Positions 27,499 through 39,219 of a stretch of 64,000 bases of DNA are shown piece after piece; position 1 is the stretch's first letter, and the number at the start of each line of letters is the position of its first letter. The notes beneath the pieces were generated by a model. The model searched no databases, had not been told where the DNA came from, and was given only the letters and a program-made list of their open reading frames with translations. Source of the DNA: Sipunculus nudus (taxonomy: Eukaryota > Annelida > Sipuncula > Golfingiida > Sipunculidae); the NCBI GenBank assembly GCA_026874595.1, contig CM049308.1, positions 14,527,501 to 14,591,500 on the forward strand. The letters are read 5' to 3'. The position numbers and the translations under genes are program-made.

Positions 27499-27885
27499 GC
27501 TTCTATGGCTCAGGGGTAGAGCACAGGGCTCAAATTTTAAGCCAGGAGATTATTAATTCGAACGTCAGCCAATGCATGCAGTGAGATTTTTCAGGATAGG
27601 CTCCCACCTCCGATGAGCGCTTTGTAGGCTCAGTGGGAAGGCCATGTTTCACTTATAAACAAGAACCCATTTCAGGGGTACCTCAGTTGTATGACCCAGC
27701 AATGGGGTTGATTATGCACCCAGGGCCCACAGGTGCAGTGGTCACTGGGCCTGCAGGGTTAACACCAGCCAGGATATAAAATGAGAGGAAGCATGTGATA
27801 CTGCCCGTTCACATAATCCAAAACCTAAATGGAATTCCGCAGATATACTTATACTTTGTTAAGCTAGCATTAAAAAATATTAACT
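27499..27885 (+). mobile_element. tRNA-derived SINE, older copy
   Basis: The tRNA-like head has an intact box A (TGGCTCAGGGGTAGAGC, 27506-27522) and a degraded box B (ATTCGAACGTC, about 27556-27566). The body shares blocks with the copy at 59650: TATGACCCAGCAAT(A/G)GGG, ACACCAG(C/A) and a tail ending in GTTAAGC(T/A)AGCATT plus an A-rich stretch. It is diverged and carries small insertions, so it is old. RNA polymerase III transcription is typical for the class; mobility needs a partner LINE that is not seen here. Confidence 0.8.
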
Positions 27886-28906
27886 CCAGCTAAAAAAATT
27901 AATTAAAAAAATATTAAACAAGCAGTTGTTCAAATAACAAATTATAAATGATAAATATAACTCTAGAAAAAATCTAAATGGAATTGTGGAAGCATATAAC
28001 ATATCTTAGGAGAAATGAACTGTCAGTCAAATTGATGTGTTAGCTTAAGAGCACTGCTCAATGAATGTCGAATGAGGTATCTTTGTGGTAATGAAGTGAA
28101 CACTGCATGGATATGAGTTCTTAAAGCAAATAGACCATACAACTGTGGACTGGTTCTCATGCTCAAACACATGATTGGGCTACTTTGTCACAAAAATGAA
28201 ATGCAAGTGAAGTGATGCCCCAAAGCATCCTGGGATATTGCCACTTAGCTCACAGAAGGTAATATAGATACCTTAAAGCACATGAGCCCATGTGTGGTAT
28301 TGGCAGATTAGGTATTATGATGCATACAGTACCTCTTAGATGTCTGGATATGAGCTACTTTCATGAATTCTTTATGACTTCACTCTCTTTAGTCAGGATG
28401 TTTATAGAAATGTCAGGGAGAGGGAGGGCTTTATCCAAAATGAGGTTTGTGGTAAATCTAAGCTATAAATGGACAAGTTTGTTTTAGTGAAATTATTTAA
28501 TTTTAATAATTAATGAGTGTAGATTTTGCATCATGGGTAAAGTATAATAGAAGAGTCTGTTTTTATCATTTTAATAAGCTGTTAAAATCATTATGCAATA
28601 TAGGATATGTCCATTATGTGTAGGGGGCACTATGTATTGAACAAGTATGAAGATGACTATATAATTTGAAAAAAATGCTATGATTATAGGATTATAGGCA
28701 ACTGAGCTTACCAGCTTAGGTCTGGTTTTTCCAAGGCAGAATGAGAAAAATTCTTAATTAACAATAGAATAATGCCTCACCTTTTTTAAGTACTTAATTG
28801 CATAATGAAGAAAATTAAATATCAGAACAGTTTTAATCAGTAGCCATTGTATTTAAATGTTACTAGTTTTCCTGCTCTCATGACAGCTGATTTTTGCTTC
28901 TCAGTG

Positions 28907-29185
28907 CAGGGCTCAACATTAATAGTTAATCACTTGCCTGAGGCAAGTAGGCTACCAGTAAATGAAATTCAGTTAACAAACAAACATTTGAACATGTCTG
29001 TTGTCTAACATGAAATGAAACAAGCAACACAATCATGTGGAACTGACTTTGTTTTTGTTGCTGCAATTACAGATTTAGAGGGGCAAAAAAATTTATATAA
29101 GGCTAGTTAAATCTAGATGGCTGTGTAAATCTAGATTTTACTTACCAAGTCATACAGGTACTTTCAAAAGTCAATGTCAAGCCCT
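28907..29185. mobile_element. Short inverted-repeat MITE (CAGGGCTCAACATTAA ends)
   Basis: It begins CAGGGCTCAACATTAA and ends GTCAATGTCAAGCCCTG, which are imperfect inverted repeats of about 16 bp. It contains CACTTGCCTGAGGCAAGTAG, a palindromic block also found as CACTTGCCCGGGCAAGTAG in the copy at 58644, in the opposite relative position. Length 279 bp, non-coding. The CAGGG terminus suggests hAT, but no convincing 8 bp target duplication is visible. Confidence 0.6.
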
Positions 29186-30639
29186 GTACAGTAAAGAAAT
29201 TCTGCAAAAAAGGTGACCAGGGATGATAATCTATGGCATAACTGCATTAAATTTCTTGTAATATAATCTGAAACAAGGATTCCTGAACCTGTTTAAGGCT
29301 TAAGTGTAGGGGATATGAATAGACCTGTCAGTGTGGACAAATTGGTACCAGCAGAACAGTGGGATGGTTATTAAAACTGCATGACTGGCAGAGAAACCTA
29401 AGACTAGGAATTTGCATTTTAATAATTGCCTTCTAGTGTTTCATGTTTTTTCCTTTTTTGTACCACTGAAATGTCAAGCATTTATAATATATGGTGTAAT
29501 TAAGTTGTTTTATCTCTTATCTGTGAATAATTCTGTATTGTGAATTTAACCATGCACCATTATGTCAGGAACATTCACTGCTAGCAGATGGTTGCCTTGT
29601 TTTTCATTCCCTTGTGGCATAGTTTGTTTTAATAATTCACATTATTGTGCGGCCCCTGGGACTTAAATAAGACAATCCTGCTCTTACTGAACTATTTTGA
29701 GGAAAGGTAAAAATCACGGGGGATTTGATACCTTACATGTTTTTTGGGGACTGAAGGTCTATATTTTACACCCTGACAAAAGAAAAAGAATGACATACAA
29801 AATAAATGTAAAAATATTCTTCTTTTATTCTGAATTTCTATATAATTTAAGCTACCTTCCCATATAGATCAGATCTTGTCACAACAACTCCAGCACTAAC
29901 ATCATTTACAATAGCTGTAACAAATTTACACTTTTTGTTCATTCTGATTTGATCCAGTTATTTGTTCACTTATTTGAACATGAATATGAATTTTTGAGAT
30001 TTTATATTTTTGCCTCATTGTTTTATAACTTAAAGTCTGCATGTAATGCCCAGTAAAATTAATAGAGTGACATATAAATGCTGTTGGAAGTTTTTTTCTT
30101 TTGACTCTTTCATTGTTCTTATCTTCTATTGAGTTTGGATTAAAGCTTTTCTTCCATGAAGCTGGTTTTCCTGTGCCTCTGGTTTTCATCAATGCATTCT
30201 TTTATGCATATATAAACTGGTCTCAGTAAATCTCTTTTTTAATAAATATAACAGTTCCAATCTTTTTAACCCAACAACAGATGACTTATTTTATCACTAC
30301 TTGTATCTTTTTCATCACTTTTTTTTTGCTTTCTTAGTGTTTATAAATACTGGCCCATATATGTAGCCTGTGGATGGCAATTTGCCTTGTTTGACAATTG
30401 AAATAATAATTTGGTACAGAACAAAGAGTGGATTAATTAAGAACATTCTGTTTGCTTGACATGTTGTGGCTTTTGTCTTCCAAAACAGTTCAATGGGTTA
30501 TTTGCTCAGTGATGTCAAATTCAGTTAGATTCATGAGCAGTATGGTCACATTTGATGTTAAATTTACTGGCCTTCAATTAAGCTGGATGCTCCAGTATGA
30601 TTTTGTACTCTGATAGATAATCCAGTAAACGCATGATAC

Positions 30640-30815
30640 TATGTGATAATTACAGCTAGTGAAACCTTTGTAATAAGACCACCAAAGGGACTGGCCGAAA
30701 GTGGTCTTAATTCACCAGTGGTCTTATTAGACAGGTTAGTTATAAGCAGTTTGACTGCTTTCAGTTCACTCAAGGGTGGTCATAATAGACAGGTGGTACT
30801 AGAGACAAGTTCCAC
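30640..30815. repeat. Possible remnant of a repeat with inverted GTGGTC motifs
   Basis: AATAAGACCACCAAAGGG, AAGTGGTCTTAATTCACCAG, TGGTCTTATTAGACAGG and GTGGTCATAATAGACAGGTG are near-repeats in both orientations within 170 bp. They look like a decayed fold-back or pogo-like MITE. Assignment is weak. Confidence 0.25.
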
Positions 30816-31816
30816 TGTTTATGTAATAATGAGTCATTATAAAGTTTTTTTTTTTCAAGTGAAATGTCTTTAACTGAAGAGAGGTCATTTGCATTTTGAA
30901 TATAAACTTTTTTATCTGCTGAAAGTTCTGTGGGTTCTTAAATTTGAGGAAATCAATACGGTTTATATATATTGGTTTACATATTTCCATATTATATATC
31001 TCATTGCTGGGATAATCCTTAAGGGAAAGCGGCTTTTGAGGCATTAGAGGATATCTCTCATGCTCTGTTGGAATTTCCACCTGCTTAAGCCTTCATCCTC
31101 AACATCTATTCAGTATTGCCTTTGTCACCACATCGCCTCAGCACGGGTTGTCAGGTTTTTTCCCGCTGACAGGTGATTAGAGAACAAGATGCTTTGTTAT
31201 CTGTCCAATTTTCTATCTTCCCATTCATTTTCTTGTTCAGATCATACCAATTATATCACTGGCTGAGATTGATCAATCTGAATTCTTGGTGGGCGTTCTC
31301 ATTCTGCTGCTTTCTAAGAGGGCGTGTATAATATTTCCACGTAGCTAGTTCCCATAGTAATGAAGGTAATTGAATAAATAGATATATATTAATGACCACA
31401 CCCTTCTTGGACATGTTTATCTCACATTGGTTGTAGGGATGTCCTAGCTGTTTTGATTTAGATTAATCTGGTTATGGTATTTGGACCAATTGTAAATGGG
31501 GTTAACCGGCATAACAGTACTGAGAAATATTAATGAATAAATTCTACTGAGAGCATTTGAGGTAAAGGTCCCTGTCTCAAAGGCTAAATGGGGAAATTTC
31601 ACAGAAACTCCCAAGATTTTCTATAATATTTTGATGAAAGGTCATGTCTTCTGAATTAATCTTTTATCCTTGCATGAAATACCAAAAAAAATTCATATAA
31701 GCACTACTTTCTAATTACCATGGTAACCTTCATTCTCACTTTGTACATAGAGTCTCCTGTCACCCATAAACTTATACTTAAGAAATTAAACCACTTTTAA
31801 ACCTCTGAGACTCTGA

Positions 31817-32930
31817 TTTTTTAGTGAACCTGTGAGCTTGTGCGATGGTGTGGCATCGTCCGGCGTCCGTCGGCTGTTGTCCGTCGTCTGTACGTTAACC
31901 CATACTAACTTGAAAACTGTAAGAGTTAGCATCACGAAAAATTTTATGCAAAAAATTAGTCATCTAAAAAACTCAATCGGATTTTGCTTATTTTTTGGCT
32001 AACTGCATTTTCTTAAATTTTATAGGGAAAAAGCAAAAAAACCTTTAAAAATCTTCTCCGAAACTGTTCAGCCAAATTGTCCAATATTTTACAGAAATGA
32101 TTCCTGGAACAATCTTTCTCAAATTTGTTCAAATGGTTTAAGTTCAGTGATTTTTGGCCGAGTTACAGGAAGTTGAACTTAGCCATCTGTCCAAAAAAGC
32201 ATACTAAAATTACAATCTCAGAAATGGCTGAAGCTATCATCACCAAATTTTATGCCAGTGTTGGTCATGTGAGTCATATCTGAATTAGAGGTATAGGTTG
32301 CGCCACCTGCATCGGCCTTTATTGTAGGGGGGTCATCAGTGGCTGTATCATACTGACGGCTACAAAAAACTTCTTCTCTGAAACCATATGGCCAAATTGT
32401 TTAATATCGCACAGAAATGAGCCTAGGGTAGTGCTTTCTGAAGTTCGTTCAAATGGTCTCAGTTCAGTGACTTTTGGCTGAGTTATGGGAAGCTAAATTT
32501 AGTCATATGCTGTAACAGCCGATTTTAGCTCAGTGGCTACAAAGATCTTCTTCTCAAAAACCACTTGGCCGAATTCTTAAATCTCTCACATTAATTATCC
32601 TTAGATATTGATAATTCAAGTTTGTTCAAATGGCTTTGGTTCAGTGATTTTTGGCTGAGTTATGGGAAGCTTAACTTAGCCATTTTGCTGTATTTTCCCA
32701 TATGAGTTATAAACCTGTAAAACAATTTTTGACTGATGCCACTGAGGCCAATTTGTTTAATATTTTACAAGAATAATTCCCTGAATAATTCTTATAATAA
32801 TTGTCTAATATGGTTCCAAAGAATGAATTTTGGCTGAATTATAAAGATTGAATTGAGTCATTTTACCATAAATGTTAGCTGTGTGAAGCAGATACATCTA
32901 GCCTGGCATCAGTTTATCAGCATCCATTGC
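31817..32930 (+). mobile_element. Family A element, copy A2 (3' end not defined)
   Basis: It starts TTTTTTAGTGAACCTGTGAGC followed by the CGTCCGGCGTCCGTCGG block typical of this family's 5' end. It carries the repeated body block (about 32045-32320) with GGTTGCGCCACCTGCAT. The usual 3' hairpin AGGCCTGTAGGCCT is absent before copy A3 begins near 33214, so the 3' end is lost or decayed. The right boundary is approximate. Confidence 0.6.
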
Positions 32931-32992
32931 ATCATGCCTCTATAGACATTTAGATTTCAGGATAGCTATGGGTAATAATGACAAGAATGTTT

Positions 32993-33016
32993 TTTTTTTA
33001 AAAGCTTTTAAAAAAA
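32993..33016. repeat. Perfect 24 bp palindrome
   Basis: T(7)AAAAGCTTTTA(7), centred on AAGCTT, in the gap between family A copies A2 and A3. Probably chance in AT-rich DNA, or the remnant of an element end. Confidence 0.6.
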
Positions 33017-33213
33017 TGTAGATTCATGATTTTAGATATTCCTCATGCCAGGCAATGTTTCAAATCACAGGTATACAGCTCTCTGTGAGTATATAAAGAT
33101 GGCTGTACATGGATTATAAATAATTGGTAACCATACTCAATTTAATTCAAGATTTTGCCATCAGTGAGATGTATCTGTATTATAATTTTGCATTCAGTAT
33201 GCATCTGTAGTAA

Positions 33214-35570
33214 TTTTTAGCGAACCTGTGAGCTAATGTGATGATGTGGCAGTGTCTGTCATCTGTACGTTACCAATACTATTTTGAAAACAACTGGAGC
33301 TAGCATCATGAAATTTAATGCAATAAATTAGCCATCTGAAAAATTCTGCATTTTCTTGGATTTTTTAGAGAAAAAACTAAAAACCTTAAAAAATCTTCTC
33401 CTCCGAAACTGTCTAGCCAAATTATTCAATATTTCACAGAAACAATCTTTTATACCATCTCTCTCAAGTTTGTTCAAATGGTTCAAGTTTGGTGAATTTT
33501 GGCCAAGTTACAGGAAGTTGAACTTAGTCATATGTCCAAAAAAGCACACTTAAATGACAGTCTCAGAAACGGCTGGAGCTATCATCACCAAATTTTATGC
33601 CAGTTTTGGTCACATGAGTCATATATGAAATTCAGGTATTGGTGGTGCCACCTGCATTGACCTTTTTTTGTACAGGGGTCATTGGTCATCTGTACATTAA
33701 CCCATAATTTCTCAGGAATAGCAGGAGCTACCAGCCCCAGATTTTATGCAATAATCTGTCACATATAAAATTTTGTGGGATTCACCTTATTTTTTTTACT
33801 ATCTGCATTTACTTAGATATTATAGGGAAAAAGCTGAAAAACTTTTAAAAGTTTTCATGTAAACGGTCCAGCCAAATTGTTCAATATTTTACAGAAATGA
33901 TCCCAGAGGCAAGCCCTCTCAAGTTAGTTCAAATGGTTCGCATTTGCTGAATTTTAGTGGAGTTACATGAATTTGAACAGTCATTTGGCCAAGTAAGCAT
34001 ACTGACAAAGTAATCTCAGAAATGCAGAAGCTAGCATTACCAAGTATTGTGCAAATGATGGTCACATGACTCATATTTGAAGTTGCAGATTTTGTGGAGC
34101 CACTTACATTGACCTGTTTTTTATGGGCAAAACCTCACAATTTTAGCCTCTTTCAGCTTAAAATGTTAATGATGAAACTTTCAAGTTGAATCATTCAATT
34201 TTTCAAAAGAACTATCCTAGGACATGGTTCTTTTAATCATATAAGAAAAGTTTAAGTTGGTCTTATGGCAATTATTATGTCTATTTCAAACTGAGGACTG
34301 CAAAACTGTTCTTCTACAAAATTATTGTTTTAATTATAACTTCTGTAACATTGCAAAAAAATATTCTTAAGTGGCCTTTGTTCAAGTTTACTTGAATGAT
34401 TTTTTGCAGAATTATTGGACCTTTAACAATAAAAGGACTGCATCTTTTATCATTCTAGATTTTTTGATAACAAGTTTTTGAATATGTTAGCTTAAAAAAA
34501 AAGCAATTTAGCCAAAGTCTTTCAGTATGTGTTAACAGTTTTACCATCAGGCCAAGATTGTGTATCTTTAATAGGTTGAGAAACTGCAACTGTTTCAGAT
34601 TTGGCAACAGATCAAGAGTTCACTCAGTGCAGCCAGATATAGGTCAAGAGTTCAATCTGTGCAGCCAAGCACAATTCATGTGATCCCCTAATGGGTGACA
34701 TGTGAACACCTCATGGGCACCATGTGATCACTTCATGGGTGTCATGCCTCTTAGGGCAGGGCCCCTGCATGTGCTTATGCAATGGTGTGGCTACTATTTC
34801 AGATTTGGCAACAGGCTAGAGGTCAGTCTGGATCTATTTATAGCTCTGTCAGACTGCCAACTGTATCATATTACGCAACAAGTCAAGAGTTCACTCAGTG
34901 CAGCCAGGTACAGGTCAAAAGTTCACTCAGTCTAGCCAGGTGCAGGTCATGAGTTCACTAAGTGCAGTAGACTGAGCCAGCAAATTTGTCACAGTTCACT
35001 CGGGGCAACTGCCTTTCTCACCTAAGCCTGGTCAGCCCTATGCATCAGACTCCAGGTAAGTTTGATGTATTGGCCTGATATTTTGACCTGTCTATGTGTC
35101 TTTGATGGCTTTCTCGTTCACAAGACAGGTGTCGCCACCTACAATGACTTTTGCACAGTGTATGTGCTTGCTTATTTCTACAGAGGAATTTGATATATCA
35201 GCCTGAAATTGGGCATATATATACTTATCGAATAGCTTTGTCGTATACAACACTGGTGGTGCCCCTACAGTGTGTGTTCCTGCTTATTTTCAGGAAGGGT
35301 TTGATATATGAGTCTAAAAATTGGGCATATGTATATATCTCTGATAACTTTGTTTTATACAAGACTGGCAGTGCCAGCTACAATCATTTTTGTGTTGTGT
35401 CCACCCATGCCAGAATTTCAGCAGTGATGTTTGTGTAACTGTTTGACTTATTCAAAATGTTTAGTACTTGCATTGTTCATATACATGAGAAGTAATGGTC
35501 CAGCATTGAAGCATTATACCTGGTGTATTACCATATGCACAGGTTCGCATTAGGCCTGTAGGCCTCGTTT
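33214..35570 (+). mobile_element. Family A element, copy A3 (apparently full length)
   Basis: It starts TTTTTAGCGAACCTGTGAGC and ends GCACAGGTTCGCATTAGGCC-TGTAGGCCTCGTTT. GCGAACCTGTG at the start is the reverse complement of CACAGGTTCGC near the end. The body block occurs twice (about 33395-33660 and 33850-34110). Then come short repeats with GTTCACTCAGTGCAGCCAG (34.6-34.95 kb) and about three 120 bp units with GGTGTCGCCACCTACA-like cores (about 35126, 35251, 35367). About 2.36 kb, non-coding, and the best full copy of this family in the window. Confidence 0.72.
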
Positions 35571-35783
35571 AAAATATATATTACCGGTATATATGTAATA
35601 ATATTCATATGTAATATATATTCTGGTTATATCAATATTCTATCCCTGATAGAACTGAAATAAAATATGATATAGCAATAACTCTTTTATTTTTATGCCC
35701 CCGCATAAACAAAGTGGCCGGGGCATATAGTTTTACCCATGTCCGTCATTCCGTCCTTCCGTCCTTCCGAAATAAAACAGTTG

Positions 35784-36500
35784 TACGGACTTTTTTTCGC
35801 AATGCCTGCAGATATTGGCCTGATTTTTGGTGTATATGCAGATAATGACCAGTTACAGATCGAGTTCGCGTTTCATCCCGGTTGACCTACTTTTGACTGT
35901 TTTACGGCTCCTAAACTTAGAAAATTTCATGAAAAATAGAAATTTTCATGACAAATACACATGTACGGATTTTTTTTCGCAATGCCTGCAGATATTGGCC
36001 TTATTTTTGGTGTGTGGGCAGATAATGACCAGTTACAGATCGAGTTCGCGTTTCGTCCCGGTTGACCTACTTTTGACTGTTTTACAGCTCCTAAACTTAG
36101 AAAATTTCATGAAAAATAGAAATTTTCATGACAAATACACATGTACGGACTTTTTTTCGCAATGCCTGCAGATATTGGCCTGATTTTTGGTGTGTGGGCA
36201 GATAATGACCAGTTACAGATCAAGTTCGCGTTTCGTCCCGGTTGATCTACTTTGACTGATTTACGGCTCCTAAACTTAGAAAATTTCATGAAAAATAGAA
36301 ATTTTCATGACAAATACACATGTACGGACTTTTTTTCGCAATGCCTGCAGATATTGGCCTGATTTTTGGTGTGTGGGCAGATAATGACCAGTTACAGATC
36401 GAGTTCGCGTTTCGTCCCGGTTGACCTACTTTTGATTGTTTTACGGCTCCTAAAAATAGAAAATTTCATGAAAATTAATTTTTTATGACAAATGTACATG
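35784..36500 (+). repeat. 180 bp tandem repeat, four copies, inside family B element
   Basis: Units start at TACGGACTTTTTTTCGCAAT (35784, 35964, 36144, 36323) and are nearly identical, with only a few base changes per unit. The period of exactly 60 codons makes a repeating open frame (about 35827-36183), which I regard as a by-product, not a gene. The last unit is interrupted by the nested element. Confidence 0.92.
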
Positions 36501-36512
36501 TACAGCCGTTTT

Positions 36513-37190
36513 TAGCCCTCAGCTCAAAGGCTGATGGGCTATTGTCGTCACACAAGCTGTCCATCCATCCGTCCATCTGTCTGTCGATGTCCGTCCGTCC
36601 GTCTGTCCGTTCCGCATCTGTTAACTTTTACCTTGTGAGCGGGATATCTCTAAAAGGATTCACCGTTGGAATTTTATTTCATCAGTGAAGATAAATATCG
36701 ATAAAATCTCAGTCAAGTTCTAAGATGGGTGACCTTGACCCATTTTTCTACATTTTTGAGCTGATTATAGAAAAACACTCAGAAGCTTATATCTCAGGAA
36801 CCATTGTGTGGATTTTCACAAAACTTACTATGATCATTGGGACTGATGTTCTGTACGTTCTGCACAATTTTGGTGGCATCACCTGCAATTTCTGATTTTT
36901 TAATGAAATTTTATCAGATTTTTCAATTTTGGCCTTTGTGCAGGATATCTCCAAAGGTATTCAACTAAAGAACTTCATTACTTCAGTGCTTTTGCATCAT
37001 ATTTACAAAATCTTGGTCAGGTTCAAAGATGGGTGGTCTTGACCTACTTTTCAAGGTCACAGAGCTTAGTATAGAAAAAAAACTTAGGGGGATATTTCTC
37101 AGGAAGCATTTGGTGGATTGTTATAAAACATGGTACATACCTCTCCAATTTAAATTTATAACTGATTACCAGCTTTTGCTAATATTCTAG
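36513..37190 (+). mobile_element. Nested Helitron-like element inside family B
   Basis: The start AGCCCTCAG-CTCAAAGG-CTGATGGGCT (36514-36540) is a fold-back, followed by a CCATCCGTCC/GTCTGTC-rich stretch. The end is GCTAATATTCTAG (CTAG at 37187-37190), then T. To the right the host unit resumes with TTTCGCAATACAATGC; to the left it stops at ACATGTACAGCCGTTTT. The body has GGATATCTC and AAGGATTCACC-like blocks repeated about 300 bp apart. No flanking duplication is seen, as expected for Helitron-type insertion. Confidence 0.65.
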
Positions 37191-39219
37191 TTTCGCAATA
37201 CAATGCTTACAGATACTGGCCCAATGTTTGGTCTGTAGGCGCATAATGACCACTTAAAGGTCAAGTTCGCGTTTCATCCCAGTTAACCTATTTTTGACCA
37301 TATGACAGATCCTGAACATAGAAAATTTCATGAAAGAGAATTTTTTATGAAAAATGCACATGTATGGACTTTTTTTCACAGTGCCTGCATACTGGCCTGA
37401 TTTTTGGTGTGTTCCTTGATAATGACCCGTTACAGATCGAGTTTGCATTTTGCCCTTCTTGACCTACTTTTGACCATACAACACCTCCTGAACTTAAAAA
37501 AAATTTACAAAATTTAACAAATGTTTCTAATTTGCCCCAGGCGGGGGCATTCGTGTCGTACCGACACATCTAGTTCAACTTCTATTGATTAAAACTATAT
37601 TTTTAATATTTTAATCTTTAATTTTCTGTTGCCATGGCTACAAATTTTCTCAGTTGTCACCAAATTTATAATTTCATTTTAGACTACATATTTTGTATTG
37701 TTTTTGTATTTTTATATCAGATGTTTTGAGATGTTCACAACTAGTCAAATATAACCATATATAAATACAACCTAACAATCTAACCTGAGATACTCCGGTC
37801 TTCTCGACCTGCCCCAATCCCTGCTGTGCTGTGACCACTGATTCAAAACATGCTACTCCATCTATGCCAGCTGTTGAATATATTAGTTGACAGACCAAAA
37901 CACCAGTTGATTCTGTGTCAGTCTGAATAACTTGGCTCAGATCTGTGAGTGTGCATGCAAGTGCTTAAATTTAGTTTGTGCAATTATGTTTTTAGATCAG
38001 AAAAAGAAAATTACATACTGCTGGTTACTGAGGGTGTCCACTGACATCTGTTTCTTATCTTTTTTATTACTGTGGTATGTGTTTTCTGTTATTATATGAT
38101 TTACAGGGCCTGTGCTCCTACCTCCCTTAAGGAATATTGCTGCAACATAAAGGTATCTTAAGGCTGTGCTTTCAGGACCCATCATCAATCATCCCTCAAA
38201 AGCCCATACTTTATGCTGACTGTTGTTAGGGCCAGGGGACCATTTTACCCATTGATATGACACGCAGAGAAAGTATTTGTGCGTCCATCTGTGCAAATCT
38301 GTCCCCACAGCACTTACAAAGGAGTCCATCTGTGCTAATATGATAAATAAAGGGAATCATGTTATGAGAGTGAATTAGTGTAGACCAAAAGTTGAACATA
38401 AGGGCTGTAGCTTTTCTTATCTTTGTCTTGTTTTACAAAGAATTCCTAGGACAGACACAGTGAAACCCTGCTGTGTTAAATACCCTTAAGTTGAATATTA
38501 TGCTTTCATTAAAGTCTTTGCAGTTTTAGTTTAATTATTAACACTTAAACCCTCTCTTATTAAACATCTCATTGATTTGTTAAGGGTTTCTTTGGATGAC
38601 TTTCATTTTATAGCAAAATTTTTACTGTAGATTCACTCAAAATGTCTAGCAATATATTATTAAAGACAGAAAAAAACCAAGGATTTATTGGTTATGACCT
38701 TCTGATGTTTTTACACAGCTTTCATTTGTAGCTTCTCAACCTTGTCTTTGATACAGTATCACGGTATATACCGATGTAACTTTATACCCAATGTTCATTC
38801 ACTTGACCCAGTTAGTTTCCACCGTCTGTTTATGCATATAATAAACTACATCTCAGTGTGTGCATAATTAAAGTCATAGTAGAGGTAAACAGTGTAATGG
38901 GTTGGTGAGTGAATATGTAGGGCTGCAATGTGGTCTATCGTTTAGGCTTTGGACTGTGAGGCCTTGGTACACACTTATATACTGCCAGGCTTAAGAGTGA
39001 AACTCGTAAATCAAAATGGCCACAGAGATCAGCTTCAGTGCCTAAACACCTGCTACAATATACTTCTGGGTTATACAAAAAGCCATTGCATAGACAAAAA
39101 AACATGAAAGCATTAATTATAGCATGGATACCTATGCTCTTACACAGACGGAAAGATTCTTACTTGTCTAATTCACTTAACACCATGCTAGGATTCTTGC
39201 ACTTTTCAGCTCACCTGAC

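Larger units (their letters stand above)
35695..37573 (+). mobile_element. Family B Helitron-like element, with another element nested in it
   Basis: The 5' end ATGCCCCCGC...GCCGGGGCAT (35695-35726) folds back on itself and is complementary to GCGGGGGCAT at 37541-37550 near the 3' end. The 3' end is a hairpin GTGTCG-TAC-CGACAC (37553-37567) followed by AT-CTAG, then T. This matches the Helitron rule of a sub-terminal hairpin and a CTRR end with no target duplication. Inside are four 180 bp tandem units (35784-36500), then a second element (36513-37190), then a further diverged unit. No Rep/helicase frame is present, so it is non-autonomous. The superfamily is inferred from the ends. Confidence 0.72.

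Noticed and set aside
27499-27575. tRNA gene
   Set aside because: Box A is good but box B is degraded and the sequence continues into a shared SINE body, so it is a SINE head. The same holds for 59650-59725.
35827-36183. ORF of two near-identical 60-residue repeats
   Set aside because: It is the 180 bp transposon tandem unit read through. Its period happens to be a multiple of three.
35695-37573. LTR-type element, because of end similarity
   Set aside because: The ends are inverted, not direct, and there is a terminal hairpin with CTAG. No coding frames or primer-binding features are seen.
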